Assembly (NCBI RefSeq): GCF_001522545.3
Contig: NC_031777.1
Span: 787,074-851,073, forward strand
DNA: 64,000 nt
Origin: Parus major
Taxonomy: Eukaryota; Chordata; Aves; Passeriformes; Paridae
Direction: 5' to 3'
This document shows, in pieces, positions 25,091-38,686 of this stretch. The position numbers were made by a program, and so were the translations under genes. Positions within the stretch are counted from its first letter, which is position 1. Each line of letters begins with the position of its first letter. Under the pieces are notes generated by a model. It was not told the DNA's origin and ran no database searches. It saw only the letters and a program-made list of their open reading frames with translations.

Positions 25091-25760
25091 TTTCCCTGCA
25101 GTTTCTCTTGGATGCTCATTGCCATAGAAAAGCTGTCAATGGCTTGCTGGAAACTGGAGAACTCTATCAAGGGGACTTTCATATGGGCTGTGGTTTATAA
25201 TGTGCTTATTAAAGTCTTAATGCTCAGGATGGTGGGTTATAGCCTGGGTTTACTACATGAATGAGAATGAGAAGAAACTGGAAGGGGATGTAGACAAGTT
25301 AGATGACAGGACCAGAGTTCACAACAGCCTAGAGAAACAGGTTGAAAATCTAGATGAATTCATTGTGAATGGGAAGTATTTGACTTTACACATTCTCCTC
25401 AGCTGGAAGGGTGTCACACTGTGACAAAGTGACCACACAGACTCTCCAGTTTTATTCTTCCAGATCTTTTCTAGACAGCTCTGAGCAGGTCTGAGAAGGT
25501 AAAACTCTCATTGCTCATGAAACCAACCCATCACCATCACTGGGCAGCTGGAACAACACCCCTGGGCCGTTTCTGACAATCAAACAACAAGGAACAAACA
25601 ACACCTGCAAAGGTTGTTTTCCTTCTCCAAGGACTGCTGGGATTCCTTCTTATGATTTCTCAGGCCAGAGGGAGAGAGCTGTGTGACTCAGTTTCCCACA
25701 GGCTCAAGCTAGTGCCTGAAGCCTCAAAATCTCTTATTTGAGCACTGTCAGTCCTCACAG

Positions 25761-25832
25761 AAGGGACCCACACAAGGATCATCAAGTCCAACCCTTGGCC
25801 CTGCACAGGACACCCCAAGAATGCCACCATGG
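25761..25832 (-). mobile_element. Short CR1 LINE fragment
   Basis: The blocks gggacccacacaaggatcat, caagtccaaccc and ctgcacaggacaccccaag are in the order found in CR1 copies read in reverse complement. The fragment is short and its ends are uncertain. It sits in the same orientation as DNM3. Confidence 0.7.
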
Positions 25833-26955
25833 GGTTCCTTAGGCAGGAATAAATCATTTATAAACACAGAGTGTGAGAATGGCCACTTCAGGAGCAGTTC
25901 AGCAGAAAAGGAGCTGTGGCCACAGTGCAACATAAACTGAGCATGAGTCAATAAATGTCTGGCTACTATGAAATCAGCACAAGAATTGTGCATCCAGTGC
26001 TGCTTATTGCACCACCAGAAATTTAAGGAACATTTTGAGAGTGTCCACAGGAGCCCATTGAATATTGCTCAGGGCTCTGTAAAATATTACCTGAAGGCAA
26101 AAGGTAAGATAAATTAGGATTGAAGTGTTCAAAAGAAATCACTTGTGGAAGGGTAGAGATGAATGTCTTTGCAAACACCAAAATATGTCAAATAAGTATT
26201 TGGAAAGTGTTATATGGTAAACACAGTGAAGCACAGCAATAGATGGACCAGGAGAGCTGCAAATCTCTTCCAAGGATTAGAGCAGCATCCCTTAAGAAAA
26301 AACCTAGGTACAGAGATTTTTCCTTGAGAAATAGGCAGCCTCTCACATCCCTTCCATCCAGAGGGTGCTGCTGGGTGCAGAGTGGTGTGAAATTGCCCAC
26401 CACATTGCAACAAGAAGAGGGATTCCTGAAAATACCAAAACAATTAAAATAAAATTTAAAAAAATAAATTACAGTATCTTCTACTTTTTGTTGTGTGCAA
26501 AAATCGAGTAAAAAATCAAACCTTGGTGTGAATGGCTTTCTCCCCTCAAAGAATCTGCACTTCAGTTTCACCATGTGCTGCCATGTACACCTCTCACACA
26601 AAGGACTTTTACATAACCCACCCTGCACTGCAAGTTTTGACTGGGGGCCAACAGCTGCTTCATGCCTTTCAGAAGAGACTGCTGGACAAGCAAAAGCAGA
26701 GAGGCTGGCATAAGGAAAACAGCACCTTTGTTTATAAAACAAATACTACTTTGGAATTTGCAAACTTTTCAGTCAAAGAATTTCCCTGTCATAACAACAC
26801 ATGAAGTGCCTCATACTTAGCAGAGCACATTAGCAAAAAATAAAAATAAAAATCTAGGATATGAGATATTATTGGCACGGTATTTGCTATTATTTCAGGG
26901 TAGAAGGATGTCAGTGGATATTGCAAACGTGGTGAGTTACCCTGGAATTCAAGTC

Positions 26956-26986
<31 letters not shown>
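26956..26986. repeat. (ATG)n microsatellite
   Basis: About ten perfect ATG/GAT trinucleotide units. Confidence 0.95.
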
Positions 26987-27760
26987 CACAAAGTGTGGTC
27001 AGATGATGTTCAGGCTGAAATTTTTTGTGGATTTGTTACCAAATGCATGAAACACATTCCCAGAGACAGCAGGCTGACCCATTAATTGTGAGGGGAATAG
27101 AATCATTTGCTGTGAAAGGAGGCAATCAATGGGTGGAGGCATCAGCCGGACATGTGAGGATTAAAGGATTAAAGCTACTGGCTGTGGTATGCAGTCCCCT
27201 AAGAACCAAAACAAATACAAGTCCCAGAGTTTCTATCAAAGATGATGAAAACAGAAAGCAAGAAAATTAGTCATCCACGAGGCTGTATTAATCCATGGGA
27301 AGTTTTAACACAAACACTGAAATCTCACCTTGCCTCTCTGTTATTTACTCCCTTATTTAGCAGTAACCAAGCAAGAGAGGGTCACTAACAAAATTTTCCT
27401 TATTCCAGCAACATTGCACAAGGCTCAGCTGAAGGATTCCTTTAGGAACAAGGAATTTTCCTATTTTTGAGATGAAATTGGGGCAAGTAAGTGCTCAGTG
27501 CACAGACAGGGGCTGAGTGAAATCCTTTGCCTGAGATGACATTTTTAAAGTGCAGCTTACGACTTAACGTGTCTGCGTGCAAGAGTTGCACTTTTTTCAC
27601 CAAATGTCATCATTTCAGTGGTAGGTACCCAGAATAATGAATTAAAATCATAATCTGTTTCAAAGGAATACTGTACTGAGCTCCTTTTCCATGGTCCTTC
27701 CTCATTTGTTCCAGCTGAGCTGGTAACTTGTGAGTACTCAGCAGCCTGGCTGAAGTAATA

Positions 27761-27841
27761 GAGGAGGAGGAGGAGGAGGAGGAGGAAGAGGAGGAGGAGG
27801 GGGAGGAGGGCAGCAGATCCATGTGCAGATCCATGTGCATG
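27761..27841. repeat. (GGA)n purine tract with adjacent short direct repeat
   Basis: A 50-base all-purine GAG/GGA tract (27761-27810), followed by two copies of gcagatccatgtg within 27813-27841. On the minus strand it produces an artificial serine-rich open frame. Confidence 0.92.
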
Positions 27842-30332
27842 CTGAGAGGGATGGGCTCAGAGGGGCCTTGCAGTGGGGGAGCTCTGTACAGCATCCAATG
27901 TGAGGCTCTATAAATTACAACCTTCTCTTTTATTTTTATTTCACCTAATGCAATGTGTCCCCTCTAACTCTGCTCTTTTCCATAATTAATGGTTTCTAGG
28001 AAAATATTCTGAAATTCTCCCCTGATAAGCACCTAGACAAACTTGATGTTTCCTCTCTGAGACACAAAAGAGGACATTAAACTGTTTTCACCCCCACATC
28101 CCTCGAGCCATGAGAAGTACCAGATCTGTCTCTGCTGGGCCAGACTAAGCCCTGGTTCACCACAAACTCAGTGCAGCACCGACAAATGATCTCCATAGTA
28201 AATGATGCAAATAAGAAATGTCAGCATGTTCCAAAATTCCTCACTTAATCTTATTGCCAGTTGTATAGTCTGGATAATCAGTAAATAAATCCCTCTAACT
28301 TTGCTCAAATCCTCAGAGGCTGAATACACAAGAGCACTTTCTAATTCGTTCTCATTAACCTTCCCAGCTCTAAACAAAGTAATTTCCTACTTTTCTTATG
28401 GTCTGAATTTTCCACTGGCCTCTGCAACACCTGATTTAGCAGCAATGATTTCTCACTTGTGATTTCTCTTTGGAACTGGCATTGTTCCTTTTCCTCACAC
28501 ATGTGCTTGCTGGAATAGCACGAATCAGCAAGATTTAAAACCTCCCATTCTCAAGTTTGAAGCCCCTAAAGGGAAATTGCAGTCGTGATGCCAAGGAACA
28601 CAGTCGTACGTTATTTGACTTTTCCTCAGCCAGGCTGACAGCAGAGGGGGAGGAGGGGAGGAAGGAAAGGGGAAGGGAGAGGAAGATGGCATTTTAATAG
28701 CAGCCACACTGGTTTCACACAGTTGGATCCCTGGGCTCTGCAGCGGCACCGTTTCCTTTCCCCTCTGCCCCACATTCAGCCAGCACTGCTCAGCTCTATG
28801 GGGAGGGCTCTCAATCTTTTTTCCCCAGCATGGACCACATCACAGCAGAGAAATCTGTCTCACAGAAACCCCCTAGCCCACCTTTTCCCCCCAATTCTGA
28901 CAGCCCATTACCAACCCAGGCCTTGCAGGGACCACCCCACCCACATCCCAGATGAGCCAACATTCATTCCTGCCAGGATGAGATGGATTATCCCTCCACC
29001 TCCTGGCCCAGTTCTCAGTCTCTGTAGTACCCACAGTAATTGCCTAGCTGAAAAAAAAATAGTAAGAAAGAGGAAATGTATTTAATCTAATTTTGTAAGT
29101 GGACACACAAACCACCAGCATTTCATGTAGATAAATGTGCCTTTCCCAGATGTCAATCATATCCCAAGCATAGCTTGAGCTCTCGTCAAAACATTTTATT
29201 TGGTAATTCAGTTCCTAAGATTCAAAGTTCTCATCACATTAGCTCTCTGTCAGGGCTTATGGAAAAAAATTCTGGCAAGAACTCTTACCCCAGCAGAGCA
29301 TCAATGATCACCATATCCATACTCTCCATTTAAAGCTGCAAACAAAAATGGGACCTGCACCAGTCCTGTAGCAAAAAAGCCTCAAAACAGAGCAGAAGAG
29401 GAACTTAAAAACACTGAGGGCTTTACTGAAATGTAACAAATATTTCTAAACAAAAGAAAATCATCCATAGAGGAGCATTTTGGATTCATGCCATGAAAAC
29501 AGAAATTGAAAATTATTGGGTAAAATTATTTTCAGAGTGAGAAATGAGTCGTGAGCAACTATACATAACATTTATGACGTGGTTTCCATTTTGTTAAACT
29601 ATGACAAACCCCTTCTATGCATTCTATAAAAGCAGTAGAAAATTAAAGTTGGGGTTTTTTTCCCTCCTAAAAATACGTTTTATTTAAGAGAAGGTGAGAT
29701 TTTGGTGAGTTAATACACATCTGTAAGCAACAAACATAAACACTTCATGTTATAAGACCACATTCCCTTTGGCACAAACCACAATGAAACAATAAAGTTT
29801 AAAACTTAAATCACTCTGACCTCCTCTCTGTGGGGAAGGTAAAGGACATCAGTGATTAGGACTGTGACCATATGGAGTTTACCTTTGCAGTTAAAATTAC
29901 CTTTGCTGTTGCAAACAAATCTAACTTGGCACTTCACTTGGTTATTTCTGCAATTTAACTATTTTTAATGACCTATTAGGGCGTTTTCAGTTCAAAATTA
30001 TTTCTTCTGTCACTGATGAGCAGCAAAAGGCAAAGTCAAGACTCATTCTTGAGGAAAGCCTGTCCTGGTGGCAAGATGAGGAGCAGGATCAGGCACAATC
30101 CTGAGGATTACAACTGCTTTTGTCAAGAGGAGGAAAAACTTCCACCCCCATCAGGGCTCCCCCTGCCCTGCTCCAGGGTTTGTGCCTGCTGAGGGAAGAG
30201 CTGTGGTTTCATGGATCATCCCAAGGACTGAATGTCTCACAGTGGAGCTCCAGACACAAAATTCCCCTCTTCTTCCCCTATGCTTCTAAATGTTTTCTGC
30301 AATGAAATTACTGGGAGACAGCTATATGCAAG

Positions 30333-30404
30333 GGCAGGCATGGAATTTGAACCCATGGCCTTCTGGCTTGGAGGTGAGACTATTCCAAACCGAGCCAAAG
30401 TGAC
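30333..30404 (-). mobile_element. tRNA-like fossil, probably the head of a tRNA-derived SINE
   Basis: On the minus strand there is a box A-like TGGCTCGGTTTGG (plus 30385-30397) and a box B-like GGTTCAAATTCC (plus 30342-30353), whose starts are 44 bases apart, as in a real tRNA. The T arm is intact: stem ATGGG with TCCAT (one G-T pair) around a TTCAAAT loop. The acceptor stem is largely unpaired and the anticodon stem does not form, so it is not a working tRNA gene. A tRNA pseudogene is the alternative. It does not end in a recognisable CR1 tail. Confidence 0.5.
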
Positions 30405-30970
30405 ACATACATAATGTGCTTTCAAGGATTTTAGAGAGCTCTGTCATGATTTAAAAACACTAAAGTCTTTGTGGTACAAACCACAGGGCAGGAAAGAGCT
30501 GGGGCTCCCTTTTTACTGCTAATTTTAGCCAATGAATTGTTTATAATCTCCTGCAAAATACATAAAGCCTTATTCTGCCTTAAGCTAAGAGAGAACAGCC
30601 TTTCAAAACTTAGATTCTTAATTACAGTGTTCCCCTGCTACATGGGATGGAGGCAGGTTCCAAAATTGTGTCAGAGTATATGAAGTGATAAAAAGAGGAT
30701 GAGTGAGCTATTTTTAAACATACTCCAAGACTTTGAGGTCAAAATCCCTGAATTTCTAGCCTTATGGCTACATTAAAACTCATGGACTATTAAGACCTTT
30801 GTGGCAAGACTCGAATATAATTTAAGACCCCTCTGTGTTCAGAGCCCTGTGTTCCCTACCAGCCTCCAAAAACTGGGGTGTCCCAGGGAGCCACCTTTAA
30901 GCACAGGTTATTTCCCTGCTGTAGCATTTGGGAGATGAAGGGGATGAGATGCTTCCAGCCCACCACATTT

Positions 30971-30996
30971 CCTCCTCCTCCTCCTCTTTTTTTTTT
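30971..30996. repeat. (CCT)n and T10 tract
   Basis: Five CCT units followed by a T10 run and ccccag. It resembles a splice acceptor on the plus strand, but no exon-like sequence follows. Confidence 0.85.
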
Positions 30997-33900
30997 CCCC
31001 AGACATTCTGCAAACCAGAGGCTTGCCTTTGCAGATGGCCAGGAAGTGAGGGGGTTAGACAGAGCTGGAGGAATCTTAGGCAAAAGCACAGAATTTCTCC
31101 TTTCTCTGCCCAGTGTGGAAACCCAGCACAGCCTCAGGTCTGGGGAGATTTCCTCACTTTCCCATCTGAATGTGTTTCCCATCTGAAGAGGGCAGCTGAG
31201 CACCTCCTGCCCAGGAACACTCAGGTTTAAACAACAGTCTGATCTCCTCTCCTACAGCTTCTTCCCCACCACAGGAAAAGGACTCCAGAACAAGTCCTGA
31301 GATATTTTTGACTGTTTGGAAAATCCAGACTTGTACCAAAATCTCTTCAGGGAATTAAACCATGCACAGGCATCACCTGGGAAGGACTGGCCCTGCCTCT
31401 GCCCCCACAAGCTTCCCAACACTGAGAGTGCCACTCCTAATCTCAGGTTTGACTCAGGATGAGTAAAAGCTGTCCCCTGCTATACATACATTGGTTTCTC
31501 TCAGTAATGATCAATATATACCTTTTATTTCCATGGGAAAAAGGCCACACAGTGAAAAGAAACCAAGCTGAAAGACTTTCCCTGCCTCACAAGCTGAAAT
31601 AACTCTCAGGTGCTTTTCACCATCCACATTCTGCATCACCTTTAGGTGTGTTTTACACTATAGGCCAAACAAGTGCAGCAAAGCCTTCAGGGCTCTGAGG
31701 ACCCTGCAGAATTATTTTCACCATTTGCATTGTTCATGTTGTAACTGAGGAAAGGTTTTATAGGAAGCCACTGCACAGAGAGGAGCTGCTGGTTTGGAAA
31801 AGACAAGATGAAGGTTACAAACAGAGGAAGACAACAGACTCTAAAGCTGTTTTCAGGTGAGGGGATTTATTTGTCCAAATTCTGCAATTGCATTTACCTG
31901 AGCATCATTTAAACCTGTAATCTTTTTTTCCATTTGTGATGCATGACATAAAATACTAATGAACTGTAGATGGCCCAAGTAAAAGCAAAAACTAGTCCAA
32001 ACAAAACTCAAATCCTTTTCTTGATTGCATATGGATTTATAAAGCCATAAACCCATGGAACAAGCACAAAACAAAAGCCTTGTAAAACAAAGGTTTAGTA
32101 CAAAAAAGGCCAAGTGAGCAGTTGAAAAAATCATCCAGTGCTCTTAGTTCTGTTAGTAATTAATGTACACTCATGTTTCAATCAAAAGGAGTCACAGGAA
32201 TGGGTTGTGCATTTTATCTACCAGAAGATCACAACTTATTATCATGAGAGGAATGAGGATCCATCTCAATGCTGGATGGATCCACGCTCCTACTGAGGCA
32301 TTTTGCACACATTTCATATTTTTACAAATTCATGCTATTAATTCATCCTATAAGCATTAAAGTCTAATTCAGAGCTTCCCTGTGTTGGTCTGAAAATCTT
32401 TACCATTACAGGAGAATGTGGTGAGTTCAGGGACACTTTCTCTCCTTGAGGTTGTCATTCCTGGATGGATCCACATGAGTTTCATGAGAATTGCTCCTTT
32501 CAGGAATTGGGCTCAATCCATCCCCAACCACAGTCCCCAGGAATCTCCTTCCCAGTATCCACTGGTATTTAATTAAGACTACAACTGCTTCCTTACATTT
32601 CTGGAGTGGCAAAATGAATTTTAAAGCTTTTCCTACAGGTGCTCTTCATGAGTTTGATTTTCAGATTTCAAAGAATTCCTTAACTCCACACTACACCACA
32701 AATCATCCTTCAGCTACATCCTGTTCTCCTGCATCCCCCTCTGCTCCCAGCAAAACCCCTGCCAGAATTCCCACCGTGTTTAATAGTCCTGTTCCATTTC
32801 CCCAGCTCCTAACTGAGGTTAATTTCTTTTCTCCCAGCATAAACAGAAAGCAGCAGGTAAAAAAGTTTTGTCTAATGTGGCACTAAGGCTGTGGAATTTA
32901 CTCCCATGTGAGAATGGCACAATAAAGTCATTTGTTTAAAAGTAAATTGAAAACATTCCAGTCTTCTCAGGCTTACAACTATTAACTTTGGTTTCTGCAC
33001 AGTGCTGTAGAATGTCTGGCATCAAAGACACTTTGTACATTGCACTGAACTTGCACTGGACACTGTTAGTGGACCATTAATCACAGCAAACAAAGATCCC
33101 ATGCAAACACAGAAATTACTGACTTTTCACATGTTCAGCATGGCCTAGCAAAGGTTAACACCACAGCTGCTGGATGCTGCACATTTTGAGGCATGAAGTG
33201 TTGACAAGGCATCTGAGAGCGTGCAGATTTTTCAATTGATAATTACATATTCCACATTAAACAATTCTTATTTGTGCCTAATGCTGTCTGGAATTAGACA
33301 GACACCTACCTCAGCATGAATTAGCACAATTCAGATGCCTACAAAAGCATGTCCTTCCTTCAGCCACACACAAGCTGTGAGTGCAGGGGCAAGAAAATCT
33401 ACGAGGATGTGATCCAAGGTTCACAGGAACCACTGCTGAAGGAAGTGAGGCTTTATGGAAACAGGCACTGGGAGATCAACTCCCCTGAGGGAATGTGGAA
33501 GAGGAATGGGAACTGAACCAGTAGAAAAATGAAAGAATTGGAAAATAAAAACCACTCAGTGGCCAAGGAAGCACAGAAGAAAGGCCATGGTCTGGAATCA
33601 CAGGCTGTGTTTGAGTTGCAGTTCACTGATAATGTCAAAGGACAAAGTGCTGTGGCCCAGGAGGGTGAATTACTGGCACTCACAGGCAGTTTTCTGTCAT
33701 CCAGAGCAGGAAAGGGGAAAACCTGAGCCATCAGCCTTGAAGTTTCTTATCTGACAGCATGATTTCCACTGGGGTCCTCAGACCACGCTTTCACAGACAA
33801 AATTCTTGCACCAGCTTTCTCAGGTGAGAGAAACCTTAATGCAAAATCATCATTATCTCCTAGCCAGGGCAGGAGATGGGAATGGAAGTAGTGAGGGAAT

Positions 33901-34410
33901 AAATTGGTACCTTCAAAAAAAAAATAAAGAACAAACAAAGAAAACCAAACAAAACAAAATAAAACTATGAGAAATCCTCTTAAATGATCATGGATATCCA
34001 CCCACATGCAGACATCAGCTCCCAGTAATGCAGCAGCTCCTGCTACTGCCCATGGAGAGGCTGCAGAATCACAGCATGGAGGTACCAGCACTTGGTTCTG
34101 TGGAACAGAGAGTGCAGCAGCCAGACTTAACAAAATGAGAAGAAAACTAATGCAAATACAGGTTTGTGAGTCAAACCATGACTGCATGCAAGGCTTTTGA
34201 ACATGCTTCTAAAGAGAGACCTTAAATAAAATTAAAAAAAGAAAAATAAAGGTGGCAGAGCATGCCAAACTCAGTAAGTTAACTGATTTTTCAGATCTTT
34301 GATTCACATAGTGATACCCATAGGAGACTGGCAAATAAGCTTAGAAAGATAAGTATGAATGACAGAATAGCACAGTGAAACAACTTTCTAACAGATAAAT
34401 AAGTTAAAAT

Positions 34411-34490
34411 GTGGAAAGAAAAACAAGCAGCCTTGAAGGATTCGTTTAATGTGGAAAGAAGAACTAGCAGCCTTGAAGGATTTAATCATC
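34411..34490. repeat. Two-copy tandem duplication, 40-base period
   Basis: Copy one at 34411-34450 and copy two at 34451-34490 share gtggaaagaa, agcagccttgaaggatt and a ttaat end, with a few substitutions and a small indel. It lies about 40 bases before the (AAT)n array. Confidence 0.88.
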
Positions 34491-34527
34491 AAAGTGTTGC
34501 ATGGATGGGTCCTACTGAAATAAAATA

Positions 34528-34528
34528 C

Positions 34529-34595
<67 letters not shown>

Positions 34596-34622
34596 GTAAT
34601 AATGATAATAATAATAATAATA
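34528..34622. repeat. Long (AAT)n microsatellite
   Basis: About 31 TAA/AAT units with two single-base interruptions near the 3' end (tag, tga). It is the longest microsatellite in the window and probably variable between individuals. Confidence 0.97.
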
Positions 34623-37600
34623 GCCAGTTAAATTTGACTCTGCCCATTAGACAGAATTGTGAGGTAATGTCAACACAATGGGAGATTGAACCCTGGCCTG
34701 GAAGACATGGATAACTTCAAGGATTGAAGAAACAGAAACAGGATCAAATCACAGCTATATGCTGGCAGAGCAATGACAGCTGCTGCACAGGACAGGGAGC
34801 TCACCAGCTGGCAATAAAAACAGGAAGGAAAGGCCAGGAATACCCAAGTGAGCATCAGATGATTCCAAGGCACTGCTATGATGGGGCCATGGAAGGAGAA
34901 CACGTGCTGGTGGTCTCTGCTCTGAGCAATGCACACCCTGTAGAGGTAAAACTGTTCTGTACAGGACTGGCCACTGATGGAGGAGGCCATGAGACTTCTG
35001 GTGAGAGGTAACACTTGACACTTCCCCTGTTCCCAGGGCTGCTGTGCCATTTTCTTAAGAGTCAAATGAAGCTGCACAGTGAGAATGAGAGTATTTTATT
35101 TTCATTGCATTGAAGATGCTTTTCAGCCTCCCCTGGGTAGAGCAGTGCAGCCTCTGAGAGCCCTGGACATTTCAATTGGAATAATTCTGCCTCTTGTATG
35201 AACTGTATGGTCCTTTTCCTTCCTCCCCCATGAGATCCTTGTTCATATTCCAAACCATACTCCCCTGCCTTCAAGCTGGAAAGGGCTCTGCAGCAGCTCT
35301 CATGTTCAGATGGGGAGTATAGAAGTGAGGAAAGAGAGAAGGGATTTGGATAGTGCTCTCCAAAAACTCCCATGCACTTTGGATCCATCCAAAGCTGCTT
35401 CTGCTGCTGGAAAAAGAGAAATGTGGCCTTTGGAGAAGACTTCTCTTAGGCTATTGGGCAAGGAGATTTTTGTTTGAGCACTTTCTTCAGGAGGCTGGAG
35501 AAGCAGTGTGTGTTTTCCACACGTGTGTGCAGAGCAATTTAGGGCTCTTCAATTTGTAAGGAAACAATTCCTGCCTTTTGAAGCAGGATTTTCCCACTGC
35601 TGTCTCCAAACGGAAGGATCAGTCCCCTGAGTTTCCACCTTGTGAGAGAAGAGCAGGCAGCTGAAAAGGAAGGTAAATACCTTGATCTTGATGCTCCCGT
35701 GGGCTGCTGGTTACAACTTCCATGTAATGGAGGAGGGAAGGAAAAACTTTATCCAAGACCCAAAAATTAACAGTTAAAGTGATGAAAGCAGGTTGGACTG
35801 GACTATCAGTACTAAGTACACTTGAGACAGGGACCATGTCAGAGACTGATCTCATCTAAAAGAAGGTTGCTTTAGATTTATTGGAGGATCAAATGACACA
35901 CTTGAGGATCTGCTACTCCAGCAAAAACTCCATATCCATCTCGTGCAAAGTTTTGGGGTGTTTATCAGAAGGGGAATGGTAGAAAGGGGTGACAGAGAGG
36001 TGAACTCCTTAAAATATAATTTATTTTCTGACTACCTTTATAAGAAAAAAACAAAAAAGAATACATCATAAATTACAGGCATACAAACTCTCTCAGCCCC
36101 AGAAATTCATCCTCCATGTTGATTAATGATCCAACTACTAGAGCTTTAGCATGAAAAATGGGCTAGGCTTCAACTGAAGATTGCCTGTAGCTAATGATGC
36201 AGTGGAATGAACATTTTCATTCCAGCCAAACCATTCCTGTTCCTGTAAAAATAAAGAAATCCTATCTTGGGTTATAAAAAAGACTCGTCCAATTCTGCAT
36301 ACTTCTTGGGTTAAAATAATGCCCTGCAACTTTACAGATGTGTAAATCCAGAGTATGTTACCTGAGGAGTCAGACACTCATGTGATCACACACATGTACA
36401 CACAGAGTGGAAATATCTGAGGTGAGGTCAGGGGTAAGCACAGCCGAGAGTTTCACACCTATGGGCACATGGCTGAGTTAGTAGATTTAACATAGCTCCT
36501 GTCTCAGGCTCAAAAATGTAAAATGTAATAAAAAAACCCTACAAGGAAGTGCAGTGGGGCAGCATCTGCCTGCTGAGGTGGCTGACACAGGCACGACTTG
36601 CCCGGAGATCTCCTTGTGGTTCGGTCCTTGGCGCCATCAGTTGGGCTTGAACTCAAAAGCTGTGGAGGGAGGTAATTAAAAATGACTCTGCACCACTGCT
36701 GCAGCCACTGAGAGAGGGTGGGAAAGGATTGAGGCATTTGCAAGGGAAGGGATGTGTCTCTCCAGCTCTAGTGATTTCCATTATGGAAACACAGCACTTT
36801 TAACCTTAATGCCGCTGAAGTCAACTATCAACGTTCTTTACAATTTTGTTTTCATTTCAGCACATGAAATTTAAACTCCAGTTTGGGTAATGTCAACAGC
36901 ACATTCTCCCTTAAAACCACAAGGAAGGTGCAGAGTTGAAAAAGCAGCACAAGGTAGAAAGCTGAGAAGTGGAATTCCACACCCACAGTGATCGCCACCA
37001 GCACGTCCGCTGGCCAGAAGAGTGATTTTCAAGACTGAGGGTATGAGGGAAAGCCAGGAGGTTCAAACCATTCTGCTGGCTGCAGGAACAACTATTAAAA
37101 GAAATAAAGAGGAAAGTCAGACCCAAGAAGAGCACAAGACACTGTGTTCCAACTCTAACCAGCTGAAGGAAAGTTTATATAAAAACAATCACTTTGTTAG
37201 TGACTCATAAGGAAAGAATCCTCGAGCTTTCTTCAGGGAAACCCCAGTAAATAACATGTCTAAAAACACATGAAGATGGTGCTGTCTGTTCTGTTACAAT
37301 ATTCAGTCCACATGATAAAGTCTTTGGCAGAAGAACAACCTACTGAGCACAGATCCTTTTGGGAAACCCAAAAACCAGTAAGAACTGCTGTGGCTGCTTG
37401 CTAAATCTGTCTCATATTCCAGCTCTTGTGTGACATGTCTAATGCAAACTGGGAGAAAGTGGGAAAAAAATGCCTTTTCTTACAGCTTCTCTGTTGACTA
37501 CATGCAGGTGCACTCTCAAGATAAATAAATGTCTGGATTTCAATGCATTCTGTGAGTTTAAAATGAAATGTTACATATAAATATCCTGCCATACCACATC

Positions 37601-37776
37601 CAAAGACAAGGAGTGGAAAGGTCACTGCATCTCTCTGTGGAGCATCTTATCAGACACTCAGCAGGCTGTGCAAAGAACAGTCCTCTGGCCAAAGAAGGGA
37701 TGGATGTACTTTGCAATGTAGAATTTATTTGGCTATGGAGAGGTTTATTCCTTTTATTTTCTTCCTTTTCTCTCTC

Positions 37777-37797
37777 TTTTTTTTTTTTTTTTTTTTT
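37777..37797. repeat. T21 homopolymer
   Basis: A run of 21 T preceded by a pyrimidine-rich stretch. On the minus strand it would be a poly(A), but I see no transposon body ahead of it. Confidence 0.9.
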
Positions 37798-38562
37798 AAA
37801 TGAGCACATTTTTGAAGTGTGTAATGTGTTTTTAAGGATACCTTCCAGCAAAAGACTTTAAATTTAGTAAATTTATAAAAATATGAGAAATCACAGTGGT
37901 TTCCCAATAAGTGACCAGATTTTTACACTGTGATGTCTGAACTTGGACTGACTGGGAAATTCCAGGTAGGAATATTAACAGAAACATTCTGTGTCAAGCA
38001 GAGATTGTGTTCTGTACCAAAACCACTTTGTTTTTGCAGATATACAAGAGGACTGAGTGGGAACCTGGGAGCAACTTAGCAATTTTCTCTCATTCTCTGA
38101 TGAGTTTTTAATCTAAGTGGGAATGTGGACATTTTACTTTGCACTGGAAACCTCCCCTTGCCAAACTTATACCTTTACATACTGAATACAACATATTTTA
38201 ATTTATTCTCAGCTCCTATAGAGCCATAGCAGACTCCAGAAATTTCCCAGCATATAGCCAGAAAATCATCAAGAAAAAAGGAGAATGTTGAAAGTTATTC
38301 CCAAGGGGTTGAGAAGTTACCATAGCAGAGCAGTGTTTTTACCTAAATGCTCAGCAACAAAAGCATCACCAATATCTGAAGGGTAATTTTCCATTGCCAG
38401 TTGGGGTTGAATTTAGAAGGAATGGGGCATTTGTGACAATCTTTCAGGTATTTGTGACTACAGCTTAATGTGCTTATCCATAGGATGATCCATGTTTTAT
38501 AAAAAGCTACGAAATATCATTCTAAAGGCTAATAATGAAAAAGAATAAGCAGCTGCAAATAA

Positions 38563-38686
38563 GATTATTTATTATTATTATATTAAATATATTAAATATT
38601 ATATATATACATTTAAATATATAAAATTTAAATATATAAAATTTAAATCTATTAAATTATTAATATATTAAATATATTATTTAACT
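38563..38686. repeat. AT-rich low-complexity block
   Basis: Over 120 bases almost free of G and C, built of reiterated tatt, attaaatat and tataaaatttaaa units, including two copies of taaatatataaaattt. Confidence 0.9.

Noticed and set aside
26188..26742. 184-codon minus-strand open frame
   Set aside because: Lies inside the DNM3 intron without similarity to any family I know; composition is that of surrounding intron.
27610..27894. Frame with a poly-serine stretch
   Set aside because: Produced by the (GGA)n tract at 27761-27810.
30971..31002. Strong acceptor-like tract on the plus strand (CCT repeats, T10, ccccag)
   Set aside because: Antisense to DNM3, with no following exon-like frame or donor; a simple repeat explains it.
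34528..34622. CRISPR-like or other regular array
   Set aside because: It is a trinucleotide microsatellite; no spaced repeats exist in the window and the DNA is vertebrate.
37777..37797. T21 as the poly(A) tail of a processed pseudogene on the minus strand
   Set aside because: No gene-like body precedes it on the minus strand and no target-site duplication was seen.
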